A stretch of DNA of 64,000 nt, taken from Rhynchopus sp. YZ270_cl-10. Its lineage: Eukaryota; Euglenozoa; Diplonemea; Diplonemida; Diplonemidae. Below the pieces are notes generated by a model. That model did no database searches, was not told the DNA's origin, and saw nothing but the letters and a program-made list of their open reading frames with translations. A program made the translations under genes and the position numbers. Within the stretch, counting starts at the first letter, position 1. The number at the start of each line of letters is the position of its first letter. Positions 39,931 through 51,339 of the stretch are shown one piece after another. The stretch is taken from contig OZ037849.1 of NCBI GenBank assembly GCA_964035575.1, forward strand, positions 1,054,001-1,118,000, given 5' to 3'.

Positions 39931-41763
39931 ATGCTAATGGCATTGCGTGAGAAGGCCATGCGGTGTCTGACACCTGTGCTCTCGTTGGATGGTACACTGG
40001 GGAAGAAGGCGACAGAGCTACGTACGCAGTACTTTGCGTTCACGAGCGTGGGCCTGTGTGCTGGGATTGCGACGTTCATGACGACGATGGGAAGAGAAGG
40101 CAACCAGCCTATTGCGCAGATCGCCTCGTTGACGATCATTCTCGGGCTCTTCATAGGTCTGTGTGCAGTGCTCTGCAGGGTGCCCTTGACAACAGGCTTT
40201 GTGGTGAGCACTCTCTATATGATGGCATCTGGTGTTCTCATGGGCGATCTGAACTCACGGACGTTGCTTCTCGCACAGTGGCCTCTTCTCGTGCTCATCA
40301 TCGACATGCTGCTTGTGATGCAGGTGCCCACACGGTACACCTTAGGTCTCGTGTGTTTCATAGTCTTGTGGTTGTCGCTGCTTGGGCTTGAGGAGACCTT
40401 CAGGTTTGGTCTGTTTGAGCTGCCAGGGTTGGCGCCGCAGGAGGGTAAGTACGGTCGGCTGTATTTGAGCAGAGAGCGGACCGACTGTTCCGCCCTGCCT
40501 TGTCCCGTTCCCTTCCCTTCGCCCACGATGCTTGGCGCAGCGTCTGTCTTTGTGATAGACTTCATTGTGACACGTGGTTTTGCACGCCAAGTACTGAAGG
40601 AGCAGGCATCAATGGAGCAGACGATCGACGCTGTGCAGGAGATCGCCTCGCTCCTGGCAGGATACGACGTGGAGAAGGTGGCGGAGCTGTTGGAGGAGCA
40701 TGAACATGAGCTGCCTCAGGGGATGACGGTGGCACTGCGTGCGTTGGAGAAGAACCTGCGATCGTACAAAGCGTACCTGCCACTGACGTGTCTGCTTGTG
40801 GATGAAGACAGCGAAGTTGAGTGCAGTGAAGACGGCAGTGTAGAACAAGATCGTTCCGAGCAAACAGTAGTATCTTCTCGTGGTTCAGGTGGAAGCACGT
40901 GTTCTCTGAATGCGCGCAACTTTTCGTTGGTGCTGTCCCACGCAAAGGCGACTCTGCTGACGGTGAACATCAAAGACACGGTGCGTCTGGTGGAGCAGGA
41001 CAGTGCACACTTCTCCTCCTTCTTCACAACTCTTCTTCTGAAGACGTTGAAAGCAACAGAGACGCGCCGTGGGATGGTGGACGTGTTTGTCGGTGACAGG
41101 GTGCACTGCTCGTTCAACACGTCAAGGCAATGTGGAAACCACGCCACCTCAGCACTGCACACAGCAACGATGCTGTTGAGGGGGTTGAAGCTGTCGCAGG
41201 TGAACATCGGTGTTGCGACTGGGAAGGTGCTGCGTGGTGACATGGGGTGTGAAGTGATGCGCCGCTTCAGCATGGTGGGCACACTTGTGCGTGACGTGCA
41301 TGGGATGGAACGTGCAGGACGTATCCTTGGCTGCGACGTGCTCTGCAACCGTATGTGCTTCAGCGATGCTGAGTGTGAACACGAGATGCGCCTGATTCCG
41401 TGCAAGGTGGAAGTGTCTGCAACCTCTGACACACCTGAAGTGGTTGCCGAACTTCTGCTTAACACACCAGTTTCCGATCTACCAGTAAAAGAATGGATGT
41501 ACCAGATCGGGAAGAGTGCGTGGGAGAACTACAACATGACTGTGCGGAAGTACCTGAAAGGCGATGTGTCTGCAGCAGCGGTTGAAGAGGCTGCACAGGG
41601 TTGTCCTTGTGAACGGAGCCCTTTGAACGTGCATCCCTCGACAGTCAAGGGCGGGCTTCTGAGTGTGGCCTTGGCACGACCGTTGCGGGACAAGACTACA
41701 AAGGACAATACAGGGAGCATGGGTGACATGTGTACCGACAATGTGTCTGAGTCGTCTCTGTAG
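39931..41763 (+). CDS. Type B membrane pseudocyclase with alternative sensor
   Basis: 610 residues from the ATG at 39931 (MLMALREKAMRCLTPVLSLDGTL). An in-frame ATG 36 codons upstream exists, but only this start is shared with the 47952 gene. Six membrane segments; TM5-TM6 loop has DCSALPC. DNA from about 39890 to 40585 is identical to 47911-48606, covering the whole sensor. The two genes then diverge at FA[R/H], and this one continues with the B form (YDVEKVAELLEEHEHELP, YKAYLP, acidic linker, TVNIKDT, VFVGDRV). Predicted inactive as a cyclase. The C terminus (MCTDNVSESSL) is shared with the 42519 and 45325 genes. Confidence 0.88.
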   Translation: MLMALREKAMRCLTPVLSLDGTLGKKATELRTQYFAFTSVGLCAGIATFMTTMGREGNQPIAQIASLTIILGLFIGLCAVLCRVPLTTGFVVSTLYMMASGVLMGDLNSRTLLLAQWPLLVLIIDMLLVMQVPTRYTLGLVCFIVLWLSLLGLEETFRFGLFELPGLAPQEGKYGRLYLSRERTDCSALPCPVPFPSPTMLGAASVFVIDFIVTRGFARQVLKEQASMEQTIDAVQEIASLLAGYDVEKVAELLEEHEHELPQGMTVALRALEKNLRSYKAYLPLTCLLVDEDSEVECSEDGSVEQDRSEQTVVSSRGSGGSTCSLNARNFSLVLSHAKATLLTVNIKDTVRLVEQDSAHFSSFFTTLLLKTLKATETRRGMVDVFVGDRVHCSFNTSRQCGNHATSALHTATMLLRGLKLSQVNIGVATGKVLRGDMGCEVMRRFSMVGTLVRDVHGMERAGRILGCDVLCNRMCFSDAECEHEMRLIPCKVEVSATSDTPEVVAELLLNTPVSDLPVKEWMYQIGKSAWENYNMTVRKYLKGDVSAAAVEEAAQGCPCERSPLNVHPSTVKGGLLSVALARPLRDKTTKDNTGSMGDMCTDNVSESSL

Positions 41764-42357
41764 TGGCGACTTCGTATTGCTGTGTCACATGGCATCCTGA
41801 GGTGCCCATTGTAACACACCCGTGTGATTCGGTGTTTTTTCAAGCTTCCGTGTCTACTGTTTGAGTTCTGTGTTGTTTTTCATTTGTCTCTCTGCCGCAG
41901 CACCCGTGCCGCATGTAGCGCGGTTCTATTAGCAGAGTGTTCTTATGGCTTTGCACGTGAGCATTGTTTCAGTGAGCATACCCTTTTTTTTGGTTCAGAC
42001 GCGAACCCGCCCTGCTCTGAGAACACCTGCCATGCAAGTCTGCATATTTTATGTGCTGCCGTGGTCCACTGCGGAACATCTCTTCCTGATAGACTCTTCG
42101 TTGCGAGATTCTTTTTGGCTTGGAAACTACACGTTTTCTGACCAAATGTTCCACCAAGGGACGTGCACAAGTTGGTAACGGAATTACAAACTGCCACAAA
42201 GAAGTGCAGACTGATACCTCATTCTCGCTCTGCTTTTTTTCCATCTCTTTGCAAACTAGGCAGTCTCTTCGGACAACATTGAGTGCGACAAAAAAGTGCA
42301 CAACGTGTCCTGCATGGTGTTTCATGCCCTCCGCTATCACCCAGCACACACCACGCC
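41764..42357. other. B-gene 3' flank and spacer
   Basis: Contains the recurrent 3' flank (41821-42060), then DNA shared with 35810-35960 and 36052-36113. No gene. Confidence 0.5.
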
Positions 42358-42518
42358 ACTGCAAGCGTCCCATCACCAATCCCTTTTCAGTCATGTTCCC
42401 CACCCCTGCCGACCCCTTCCCACCCTGATCACTCACAACAGGAACACATTCAGAGGATTGAGCATTGCTACTAGGCACACACAACTAGACTGGGACAGAG
42501 GCAAGCAGGTGTGCAAGA
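42358..42518 (+). promoter_or_regulatory. Conserved leader of B-type cyclase genes
   Basis: CTGCAAGCGTCCCATCACCA, then CCCTTTTCAGTCATGTTCCC and GACTGGGACAGAGGCAAGCA, ending at the ATG. Confidence 0.6.
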
Positions 42519-44332
42519 ATGCGGTGGCTCAATGGCGTGCTCTCCTTGGACGGGACACTGAACACCAAAAGGAAGGAGCTGCGCACACAGTTCTTCATCT
42601 TTGCCTGTGTGGGTTGGTGGGGCACCGTTCTCAACTTTGTGCTAACCATTGCAATACAACTAAGCCAGCCATTCGCCTTAGCAGGATCAGTGTGGGCCCT
42701 GCTTGGGTTCAGCTCTGCGCTTTGTGCAGTGCTGTGCAGGGTTCCGTTGACGACAAAGATAATTGTGGGCACGCTGTACATGGTCACATGTGGAATGCTG
42801 ATATTTGATTTGAATACACGACCAGTCAACCTTTCACAGTGGCCTGTCCTCGTGCTCATCATCGACATGCTGCTTGTGATGCAGGTGCCCACACGGTACA
42901 GTTTGGGTCTTGTGTGTTTCATTATCATGTGGTTGTTGCTGCTTGGTGTTGAGGAGAGCTTCAGGTTTGGTCTGTTCGACCTGCCCGGGTTGGCGCCGCA
43001 TGAAGGTAAGTACGGACGGCTGTATTACTTTGAAGAGCAGTATGCCTGTGACACACTACCTGTCCAAAACCCTTCCCTCCTCCAACCTTACTGACAGCAG
43101 TGTCTGTCTTTGTGATCGACTTCATCGTGACACGTGGTTTCTCACGTGAAATGCTGAAGGAGCAGGCATCAATGGAGCGGACGATCAACGCTGTGCAGGA
43201 GATCGCCTCGCTCCTGGCAAGGTACGACGTGGAGAAGGTGGCGGAGCTGCTGGAGGAGCATGAACATGAGTTGCCTGTGGGGATGACGGTGGCACTGCGT
43301 GCGTTGGAGAAGAACCTGCGATCGTACAAAGCGTACCTTCCACTGACGTGTCTGCTTGTGGATGAAGACAGCAAAGTTGAGTGTGCTGAACACGTCAGTA
43401 CGGAACAACAAGATCGTTCAGAACAAACAGCATCTTCTGATAGTAGTTCTACAAGTACAAACGTAGCCGCCGCAAATGTACGACACGTTGCTTTGGGGCT
43501 CACGTCTGTGAAGGCGACTCTGCTGACGGTGAACATCAAAGACACGTTGCGTCTGGTGGAGCAGGACAGTGCACACTTCTCCTCCTTCTTCACAACTCTT
43601 CTTCTGAAGACGTTGAAAGCAACAGAGACGCGCCGTGGGATGGTGGACGTGTTCATCGGTGACAGGGTGCACTGCTCGTTCAACACGTCAAGGCAGTGTG
43701 CGAACCACGCCACCTCAGCACTGCACACAGCAACGATACTGTTCAGGGGGTTGAAGCTGTCGCAGGTGAACATCGGTGTTGCAACTGGGAAGGTGCTGCG
43801 TGGTGACATGGGGTGTGAAGTGATGCGCCGCTTCAGCATGGTGGGCACACTTGTGCGTGACGTGCATGGGATGGAACATGCAGGACGTATCCTTGGCTGC
43901 GACGTGCTCTGCAACCGCCTCTGCTTCAGCGATGCTGAGTGCGAACACGAGATGCGCCTGATTCCGTGCAAGGTGGAAGTGTCTGCAACCTCTGACACAC
44001 CTGAAGTGGTTGCCGAGCTTCTGCCTGGAAACGAAGAAGCCGAACACCCCGTTGAAGAGTGGATGTACCAGATCGGGAAGAACAGTGAGTGGGAGAACTA
44101 CAACACAACAGTGCGGAAGTACCTGAAAGGCGATGTGTCTGCAGCAGCAGTTGAAGAGGCTGCACAGGGTTGTCCTTGTGAACGGAGCCCTTTGAACGTG
44201 CATCCCTCGAGAGTCAAGGGCGGGCTTCTGAGTGTGGCCTTGGCACGACCGTTGCGGGACAAGACTACAAAGGACGATACAGGGAGCATGGGTGACATGT
44301 GTGCCGACAATGTGTCTGAGTCGTTTCTGTAG
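42519..44332 (+). pseudogene. Type B pseudocyclase gene with a frameshift
   Basis: Starts MRWLNGVLSLDGTL and is collinear with the other B genes over its full length (about 604 residues). One base is missing near 43059, within the TM5-TM6 loop: relatives have CCCTGTCC and this gene has CCTGTCC. The first frame therefore stops at 43094 and the second is open from about 43062 to 44332. Everything else, including TVNIKDT, VFIGDRV and the C-terminal tail, is intact, so the lesion is recent or an assembly error. If real, the first part encodes only the five N-terminal membrane segments. A re-start at 43100 would give a 410-residue protein with TM6, helix and dead cyclase domain. Confidence 0.82.
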
Positions 44333-45324
44333 TGGCGACTTCGTATTGCTGCGCAGGCATGGTCCCCAACGGTGAGAGCGATGTCACAACACACCCGTGT
44401 GATTCGGTGCTTTTTCAAGCTTCCGTGTCCACTGTTTGAGGTCTGTGTTGTTTTTCTTTTGTCTCTCTGCCGCAGCACCCGTGCCGCATGTAGCGCGGTT
44501 CTGTCAGCAGAGTTTCTTAATGGCTTTGCACGTGTAGCATTGTTTCCGTAAGCATGCATAGTGCCAGATGTGTTCAAGAATTAAGCTCTTCCCCCCTAAT
44601 CCCCTTTCGTCTCTAGTTTTCTTTTTCCAAACGTCGAGTGGACGTGTCATAATTTCCAATTCAATGTTACAAACCCGCAAACCTTTGACAATGCCAACAT
44701 AGCATGTTCCCTTCACAAACCCCACCCCACCCACCCCGCTTCCCACAGCAACCTTTTTTTTTTTATATTCTATCCTCTGACTTTCTCTTCCATTGTTCAG
44801 TAGCATAGAACATTCTGTGCACGGCAGAACCAAAGCAATGGGTGCACACGGTGCAAAGCTATTAGAACACATTCGGTTGTTGGGTCGGGGCAATGAGAGT
44901 TTCCAACAGGGTTTTGGGGAGGGTAAGAGAACCCGTGTAGGGTGTGCTGGTGGGTAGTGGGCCAGAGCTAGCAGTGAGCAGTGAGGAGAGTGTATGCTGC
45001 CCCACCCTGTGGCCGTCCGAACCTTATGATACAAGATGTGCGTGTGCCCTGGGTGGGCCCGTTCGTCTTTCAAGGTTCCTTCTTCGGCCACTGGTGTTAG
45101 TGTTGGGTGGTCTGTTGAAGACACTCGAATTGATTTGGGGACACGAAGGGGATGAGACGAGGTGCATCAGTTGTTGGCAATGCCTTGGGGTAATGCTGGG
45201 GAAGCAAAGCAACTGTGTTGCAGGGTGAGGGGGGCAGGGGACCAAACTTGGTTTGGCACCTTGGCGGTTTTTGTGCTGACTAACCACTCCTCCACAAGAA
45301 CACAGGTACCTGACGGGAGGGGAG
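44333..45324. other. Spacer between B genes
   Basis: The B-gene 3' flank (44397-44560) and about 44568-44675 (GCCAGATGTGTTCAAGAATT) are duplicated at 47320-47436. The rest (44700-45324) is GC-mixed spacer with no recognised gene and without the B-type leader. Confidence 0.5.
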
Positions 45325-47148
45325 ATGGGGATGCAGTGTCTCAATGGCGTGCTCTCCTTGGACGGGACACTGAACACCAAAAGGAAGGAGCTGCGCACAC
45401 AATTCTTCATCTTTGCCTGTGCGGGGTGGTTGGGAAGTGTGCTTTCCATATTGGCGACTTTTGATTCGCAGCTGCAATACGCCGTCTACTTAACAGGGTC
45501 ACTGATAGTCTCGCTTGGGTTCAGCATTGCGATCTGTGCAGTGCTGTGCAGGGTTCCGTTGACAACAAGGGTTGTGGTGGGCACGTTGTACATGATCACA
45601 TGTGGAATGCTGATGTGGGATTTGAGTGCACGAACAATCGCCAAAGTATCGTGGCCTGTCCTCGTGCTCATCATCGATATGTTGCTTGTGATGCAGGTGC
45701 CCACACGGTACAGTCTCGGGCTTGTGTGTTTCATTATCATGTGGATGTTGCTGCTTGGTGTTGAGGAGAGCTTCAGGTTTGGTCTGTTCGAGATGCCCGG
45801 GTTGCTGCCACAGGAGGGTGAGTTCGGACGGCTGCATTACTTGAAGGAGACGTTTGACTGTGACACACCGCCGTGTGCAGTGCCGTTCCCTTCATCTCCC
45901 CTATTAACTGCAGTGTCTGTCTTTGTGATAGACTTCATCGTGACACGTGGTTTTGCACGTGAGGTGCTGAAGGAGCAGGCATCAATGGAGCGGACGATCA
46001 ACACTGTGCAGGAGATCGCCTCGCTCCTGGCAAGGTACGACGTGGAGAAGGTGGCGGAGCTGTTGGAGGAGCATGAACATGAGTTGCCTGAGGGGATGAC
46101 GGTGGCACTGCGTGCGTTGGAGAAGAACCTGCGATCGTACAAAGCGTACCTGCCACTGACGTGTCTGCTTGTGGATGAAGACAGCGAAGTTGAGTGCAGT
46201 GAAGACGTCAGTACAGAAGGTACAGAACAAGATTGTGTAGAGCAAACAGCATCTTATCTGAGCAGTTCCACAAATGGAAGCTTACCTGCTGCAATTGCAC
46301 GACACGTTGCTTTGGTGCTGTCGTCTGTGGAGGCGACTCTGCTGACGGTGAACATCAAAGACACGTTGCGTCTTGTGGAGCAGGACAGTGCACACTTCTC
46401 CTCCTTCTTCACAACTCTTCTTCTGAAGACGTTGAAAGCAACAGAGACGCGCCGTGGGATGGTGGACGTGTTTGTCGGTGACAGGGTGCACTGCTCGTTC
46501 AACACGTCAAGGCAGTGTGCAACCCACGCCACCTCAGCACTGCACACAGCAACGATACTGTTGAGGGGGTTGAAGCTGTCGCAGGTGAACATCGGTGTTG
46601 CAACTGGGAAGGTGCTGCGTGGTGACATGGGGTGTGAAGTGATGCGCCGCTTCAGCATGGTGGGCACACTTGTGCGTGACGTGCATGGGATGGAACGTGC
46701 AGGACGTATCCTTGGCTGCGACGTGCTCTGCAACCGTATGTGTTTCAGCGAAGCTGAGTGTGAACACGAGATGCGCCTGATTCCGTGCAAGGTGGAAGTG
46801 TCTGCAACCTCTGACACACCTGAAGTGGTTGCCGAACTTCTGCTTAACACACCAGTTTCCGCTCTACCAGTAAAAGAATGGATGTACCAGATCGGGAAGA
46901 GTGCGTGGGAGAACTACAACATGACTGTGCGGAAGTACCTGAAAGGCGATGTGTCTGCAGCAGCGGTTGAAGAGGCTGCACAGGGTTGTCCTTGTGAACG
47001 GAGCCCTTTGAACGTGCATCCCTCGACAGTCAAGGGCGGGCTTCTGAGTGTGGCCTTGGCACGACCGTTGCGGGACAAGACTACAAAGGACGATACAGGG
47101 AGCATGGGTGACATGTGTGCCGACAATGTATCTGAGTCGTCTCTGTAG
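45325..47148 (+). CDS. Type B membrane pseudocyclase
   Basis: 607 residues; ATGs at 45325 and 45331 both fit, the second giving the MQCLNGVL start seen at 36258. Full membrane module, DCDTPPC in the TM5-TM6 loop, B-type helix and YKAYLP. The acidic linker has a Cys/Ser/Thr-rich patch. The degenerate domain has TVNIKDT and VFVGDRV. From about 46840 to the stop the DNA is nearly identical to 41455-41763 of the 39931 gene. The usual B leader is absent; a different GC-rich leader precedes it, so this copy may be under different control. Confidence 0.88.
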   Translation: MGMQCLNGVLSLDGTLNTKRKELRTQFFIFACAGWLGSVLSILATFDSQLQYAVYLTGSLIVSLGFSIAICAVLCRVPLTTRVVVGTLYMITCGMLMWDLSARTIAKVSWPVLVLIIDMLLVMQVPTRYSLGLVCFIIMWMLLLGVEESFRFGLFEMPGLLPQEGEFGRLHYLKETFDCDTPPCAVPFPSSPLLTAVSVFVIDFIVTRGFAREVLKEQASMERTINTVQEIASLLARYDVEKVAELLEEHEHELPEGMTVALRALEKNLRSYKAYLPLTCLLVDEDSEVECSEDVSTEGTEQDCVEQTASYLSSSTNGSLPAAIARHVALVLSSVEATLLTVNIKDTLRLVEQDSAHFSSFFTTLLLKTLKATETRRGMVDVFVGDRVHCSFNTSRQCATHATSALHTATILLRGLKLSQVNIGVATGKVLRGDMGCEVMRRFSMVGTLVRDVHGMERAGRILGCDVLCNRMCFSEAECEHEMRLIPCKVEVSATSDTPEVVAELLLNTPVSALPVKEWMYQIGKSAWENYNMTVRKYLKGDVSAAAVEEAAQGCPCERSPLNVHPSTVKGGLLSVALARPLRDKTTKDDTGSMGDMCADNVSESSL

Positions 47149-47951
47149 TGGCGACTTCGTATTGCTGTGTCACATGGCATCCTGGGTGCCCATTGTATTG
47201 TAGCCGCAAGCACGAGGCATGAGAGGCATGGTCCCCAACGGTGAGAGCGATGTCACAACACACCGTGTGATTCGGTGCTTTTTCAAGCTTCCGTGTCCAC
47301 TGTTTGAGATCTGTGTGACTGAGTGCCAGATGTGTTCAAGAATTAAACTCTTCCCCCCTAATCCCCTTTCGTCTCTAGTTTTCTTTTTCCAAACGTCGAG
47401 TGGACGTGTCATAATTTCCAATTCAATGTTACAAAATGCACACAAAAAACGGTTTCATTTTCTCACCCGTTTCAAAATACAAATCCCCCCACTCACCCAC
47501 CCCCGTCCCCCCTGTCACTTCAAACATTGCACAGAACATTTATTTTGTTTCACGACACTCTAGACTTTAGACACTAATCTTTTGTATTTCTGATTGCCTT
47601 TCTTTTTCTCCCTTTTGTCTTTTCCTTCTCTCCGATCGATATTTTCAATTCATTGTTGTGGGTGATTTTCAGCACACAGGAGACGTTCAAAAAAGAGCAT
47701 CTCAAGGAACCTTCTTTTCTTCGTTGGCAATTTTTATTTTTGGTCTCGGTTCAGTTGTTTCAGCATACAGGAGACGCTCTTTTTCAAAAAGACCATCTAG
47801 GAACCTTCTTTTCTTTGCAACTACTATTATTTTTTTTTAGTGTCCTTCCTTTTGGTGCATTTTGCCACCCCCAACCCTTTTACAAGGTGACTGCGAGCCT
47901 TAGGTTCATTCTAAACATTTAACTTTTCCTTTTTTATTTATTTTTTGCGCC
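47149..47951 (+). other. B-gene 3' flank, then leader of the 47952 gene
   Basis: 47267-47320 is the recurrent 3' flank. 47413-47440 is the empty site for the Harbinger-like MITE. 47432-47710 parallels 39486-39775. A family 1 hairpin (47885-47915) sits about 40-65 bp before the ATG. Confidence 0.6.
47885..47915 (+). repeat. Hairpin family 1 copy in a gene leader
   Basis: AGGTGACTGCGAGCCTTAGG then TTCATTCTAAAC. The paralogous leader at 39870-39900 has a different, non-family sequence here. Confidence 0.5.
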
Positions 47952-50072
47952 ATGCTAATGGCATTGCGTGAGAAGGCCATGCGGTGTCTGACACCTGTGC
48001 TCTCGTTGGATGGTACACTGGGGAAGAAGGCGACAGAGCTACGTACGCAGTACTTTGCGTTCACGAGCGTGGGCCTGTGTGCTGGGATTGCGACGTTCAT
48101 GACGACGATGGGAAGAGAAGGCAACCAGCCTATTGCGCAGATCGCCTCGTTGACGATCATTCTCGGGCTCTTCATAGGTCTGTGTGCAGTGCTCTGCAGG
48201 GTGCCCTTGACAACAGGCTTTGTGGTGAGCACTCTCTATATGATGGCATCTGGTGTTCTCATGGGCGATCTGAACTCACGGACGTTGCTTCTCGCACAGT
48301 GGCCTCTTCTCGTGCTCATCATCGACATGCTGCTTGTGATGCAGGTGCCCACACGGTACACCTTAGGTCTCGTGTGTTTCATAGTCTTGTGGTTGTCGCT
48401 GCTTGGGCTTGAGGAGACCTTCAGGTTTGGTCTGTTTGAGCTGCCAGGGTTGGCGCCGCAGGAGGGTAAGTACGGTCGGCTGTATTTGAGCAGAGAGCGG
48501 ACCGACTGTTCCGCCCTGCCTTGTCCCGTTCCCTTCCCTTCGCCCACGATGCTTGGCGCAGCGTCTGTCTTTGTGATAGACTTCATTGTGACACGTGGTT
48601 TTGCACACGAGGTACTGAAAGAACAAGAGTCCATGGAGCAGACGATCAACGCTGTGCAGGAGATTGCGTCGTTGCTCGCAAAGTACGACGTGGAAGGTGT
48701 GTCTCGATTGCTTGTGGCACGTAGCTCAGAGCTTCCCGAGCAGATGTACACGACACTGCAGACAATGGAGCAGAACCTGCGCCTGTACCGCCCCTACCTC
48801 CCTGCTGCGCTATTTGAGGAACTCGACGACGAAAAGGTGAAACATATGTCCGTAGCACCACCCGGTGTGGAAAGTGAGACAGCAACAATCGTGTTCACAG
48901 ACATACGTGCATCAACATCGATCTGGGAAAATGCACCTGAAGGCATGCGTGCTGGGCTGAAGATCCACAACACAGCGATGCGCGAGACCATGGCAATGTT
49001 TGGTGGCTACGAAGTCAAAACAATCGGCGACGCCTTCATGGTCGCCTTTTCCACAACACAGGACGGGGTGAACTTCGGCCTTCACGTACACGAACTCCTG
49101 CGTGATGCCTCCTGGCCCGCCTCACTCCTCGAAGACGCACCGATCTGCGCTGAACAGGGCTCCCTTTGGGGTGGCCTCACTGTACGCATTGGTGTCAACA
49201 CTGGCCCGGTCACTATCGAACAGAACACACTTACTGGACGGACCGACTACTTTGGCCACACTGTCAACGTTGCTGCCCGCCTTGAATCCACATGCAAGCC
49301 TGGTGCTGTTGCGATTCCCTCTGACCTTTACACATCTGACTGCAGGTCTTGCTCTGCTGTTGTTGGGGACTCCGAGGCACTTGACCTCAAGGGTGTATCT
49401 GGGACAACATGTGTACAATGTCTATGGCCTTTGTCGCTTGCGGGCCGCATGCAGTCACCACTGAAAGAACCATCCGCGGAAAACGCACTCGACAACCGCG
49501 ACTCCGTCGGCTCGATCAGCGTCCGCACCACCTCCAGCTCCATATGCTACGAGGGCAACCCCATGCAGCAGGCCTCCGACGCCACCATCGGCACCGTGCA
49601 CCTCACCGTACAAGAAGAGTGCAGCCCCCCCGCACTCCGCCACCTCAGCCTCGCCCTCTCCATCCTCACCGTCTCCCTCGACCAGAGTGGTGGCACCTTG
49701 GTCACCCTTCTCGGAAGTCGTGTCTGTGTTGGGTGGAACCTCATCCGCCCCACCCCCGGGCACATGGAGAACGCAGTGCACTTTATACAACGCCTTTTGG
49801 GGACTGCAGTGCTGTCTGGTGCAGGGCTTGTGACGGGTTCGGTGCAGCATGGTGACGTAGGTGCTCGGAAGCAACGCTTTGTGACGGTGATGGGGCAGAC
49901 TGTGTACCGGAGCTGGGCGCTGTGCGACACGGCAAAGGAGGGGAGGCAGTGTTTGTACGAACCTCCGTTGGGGACGTCGCTGCCTGCGGCGCTGAAGCTG
50001 GCGCTGGAGGACGATCGCAGAACACATGGCGTGTACCGCATTCTCCCTACACGGAGCAGGGAGCACAGCTGA
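47952..50072 (+). CDS. Membrane adenylyl cyclase, type A, with swapped sensor
   Basis: 706 residues. The leader and first 218 codons (up to FA[R/H]EVLKEQ) are identical in DNA to the B-type gene at 39931, but the protein then follows the A plan: YDVEGVSRLL helix, YRPYLPAALF, C1 with FTDIRAST, VKTIGD, RTDYFG and NVAAR (all catalytic positions kept), then C2 with LLGSRV. The A-type catalytic DNA (49003-49340) is close to identical with the 6466, 30958 and 60800 genes. The gene thus combines a B-array sensor with an active effector, so two proteins with the same sensor (39931 dead, 47952 active) probably respond to the same signal. Ends with TGA. Confidence 0.9.
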   Translation: MLMALREKAMRCLTPVLSLDGTLGKKATELRTQYFAFTSVGLCAGIATFMTTMGREGNQPIAQIASLTIILGLFIGLCAVLCRVPLTTGFVVSTLYMMASGVLMGDLNSRTLLLAQWPLLVLIIDMLLVMQVPTRYTLGLVCFIVLWLSLLGLEETFRFGLFELPGLAPQEGKYGRLYLSRERTDCSALPCPVPFPSPTMLGAASVFVIDFIVTRGFAHEVLKEQESMEQTINAVQEIASLLAKYDVEGVSRLLVARSSELPEQMYTTLQTMEQNLRLYRPYLPAALFEELDDEKVKHMSVAPPGVESETATIVFTDIRASTSIWENAPEGMRAGLKIHNTAMRETMAMFGGYEVKTIGDAFMVAFSTTQDGVNFGLHVHELLRDASWPASLLEDAPICAEQGSLWGGLTVRIGVNTGPVTIEQNTLTGRTDYFGHTVNVAARLESTCKPGAVAIPSDLYTSDCRSCSAVVGDSEALDLKGVSGTTCVQCLWPLSLAGRMQSPLKEPSAENALDNRDSVGSISVRTTSSSICYEGNPMQQASDATIGTVHLTVQEECSPPALRHLSLALSILTVSLDQSGGTLVTLLGSRVCVGWNLIRPTPGHMENAVHFIQRLLGTAVLSGAGLVTGSVQHGDVGARKQRFVTVMGQTVYRSWALCDTAKEGRQCLYEPPLGTSLPAALKLALEDDRRTHGVYRILPTRSREHS

Positions 50073-51339
50073 GGGAGACAAGCGTCCCACGAGAGACAAG
50101 ACGGCGCTTCAACGTACAACACATTGCAACAGCCGTGACTAGAAGCTCTGAGGGGTACACCCGAGCGCAACAATGGGCCTCTGACGTCTAGGTTGCACTT
50201 TTAACTTCTCTTTTTTGTATTGTAATATACGTCTTTTGTGCGATAACGATAGTGTTTTGTGTCAAAGGAACGAAGCTTGGATGTTCATCTGTTTGTTATT
50301 GATTGCAATGCAATGCTAAAAAAAGGCATTTTTTGTTGTTAACGCGGACCAGCACCGCATCCAGCAGAGACGTCGGATGCCGTCTTTCGGCAGGTTTCTA
50401 AACTTGACTCAGCTTTTTAGTTCAAGGATAAGATAAGAGAAAAGTTTGTAAAATAAGACCTGCATTCGTAGAGAGGTCTTTTCCAAGTTCTCCTCGCAGT
50501 CGTCGCCAAACAACACTCAAGTGTTTTTTTTTGTTTTCTTCTGTATCTAAAACCAAAAAAGAAAGGGTGCATGTGCAGGCCCTCTCAAATACTATCAATT
50601 CTGTGAACTGAAAGTATATGAATCTAATTTCTTTTCCCCCCTTCCCGAGATGCTAGTATAATCTTGCTAATCCGAGATGCTAAATATATCGGGGTCCACT
50701 TTCCTCTTTCTTCTTCTTTTCGATAAAGTGTGCGATGGTCACCTGCATGCAAGGAGAAGATGCACACAGTACGTTATACAGTCTCTCCTTGTAGAGCGGG
50801 TTGCAATGGAGACCGCGTGGTCCCCGGCTTTTGCACACGATGTCAAAAAAAAATCCCCTCTCTTTTTGCCTTGAAGTAATGATACAAGTAATGAGGTGAA
50901 AAAAGGGGGAATAAACAAAAAAAAAAAAAAACAACTCATATTTTGAATCATTCCCCCCCCCCAACAAAGTATCTCCTACCAAACGGAAAATATAGCGCAG
51001 CTCATACTCGGGGTATACTAAGTGGTCCCTCTCTGATGGTCTCCGTGAGACACGCAAAACAGGCCTGTGAGATCCTGAGATGCTACTGAGAGCTAGTGGG
51101 AAAACTGCTCGAGAGACTCGTTCCTCTTTGCTTGTTGCTCAAAAGACTATAAACGGGAAGAGGAAACATTAAGGTTGTTTGTTGTTCGCTTCCACTCCGG
51201 ACCCTCCACCCTCCACCGACAAAGGGATAGTGTCCCAGTCCACCGCGTCAATGCCGGGGTAATCGGACATTTGGAGGTAGGTACGAGGTTAGATTGTTTG
51301 TTGATACGTTCGTCTAGCTCGAAGGCCAGATAGCCATGA
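50073..51339. other. Spacer
   Basis: AT-rich with A and T runs. No gene or strong repeat is recognised; a GATGCTA phrase recurs around 50650-50680. Confidence 0.5.
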
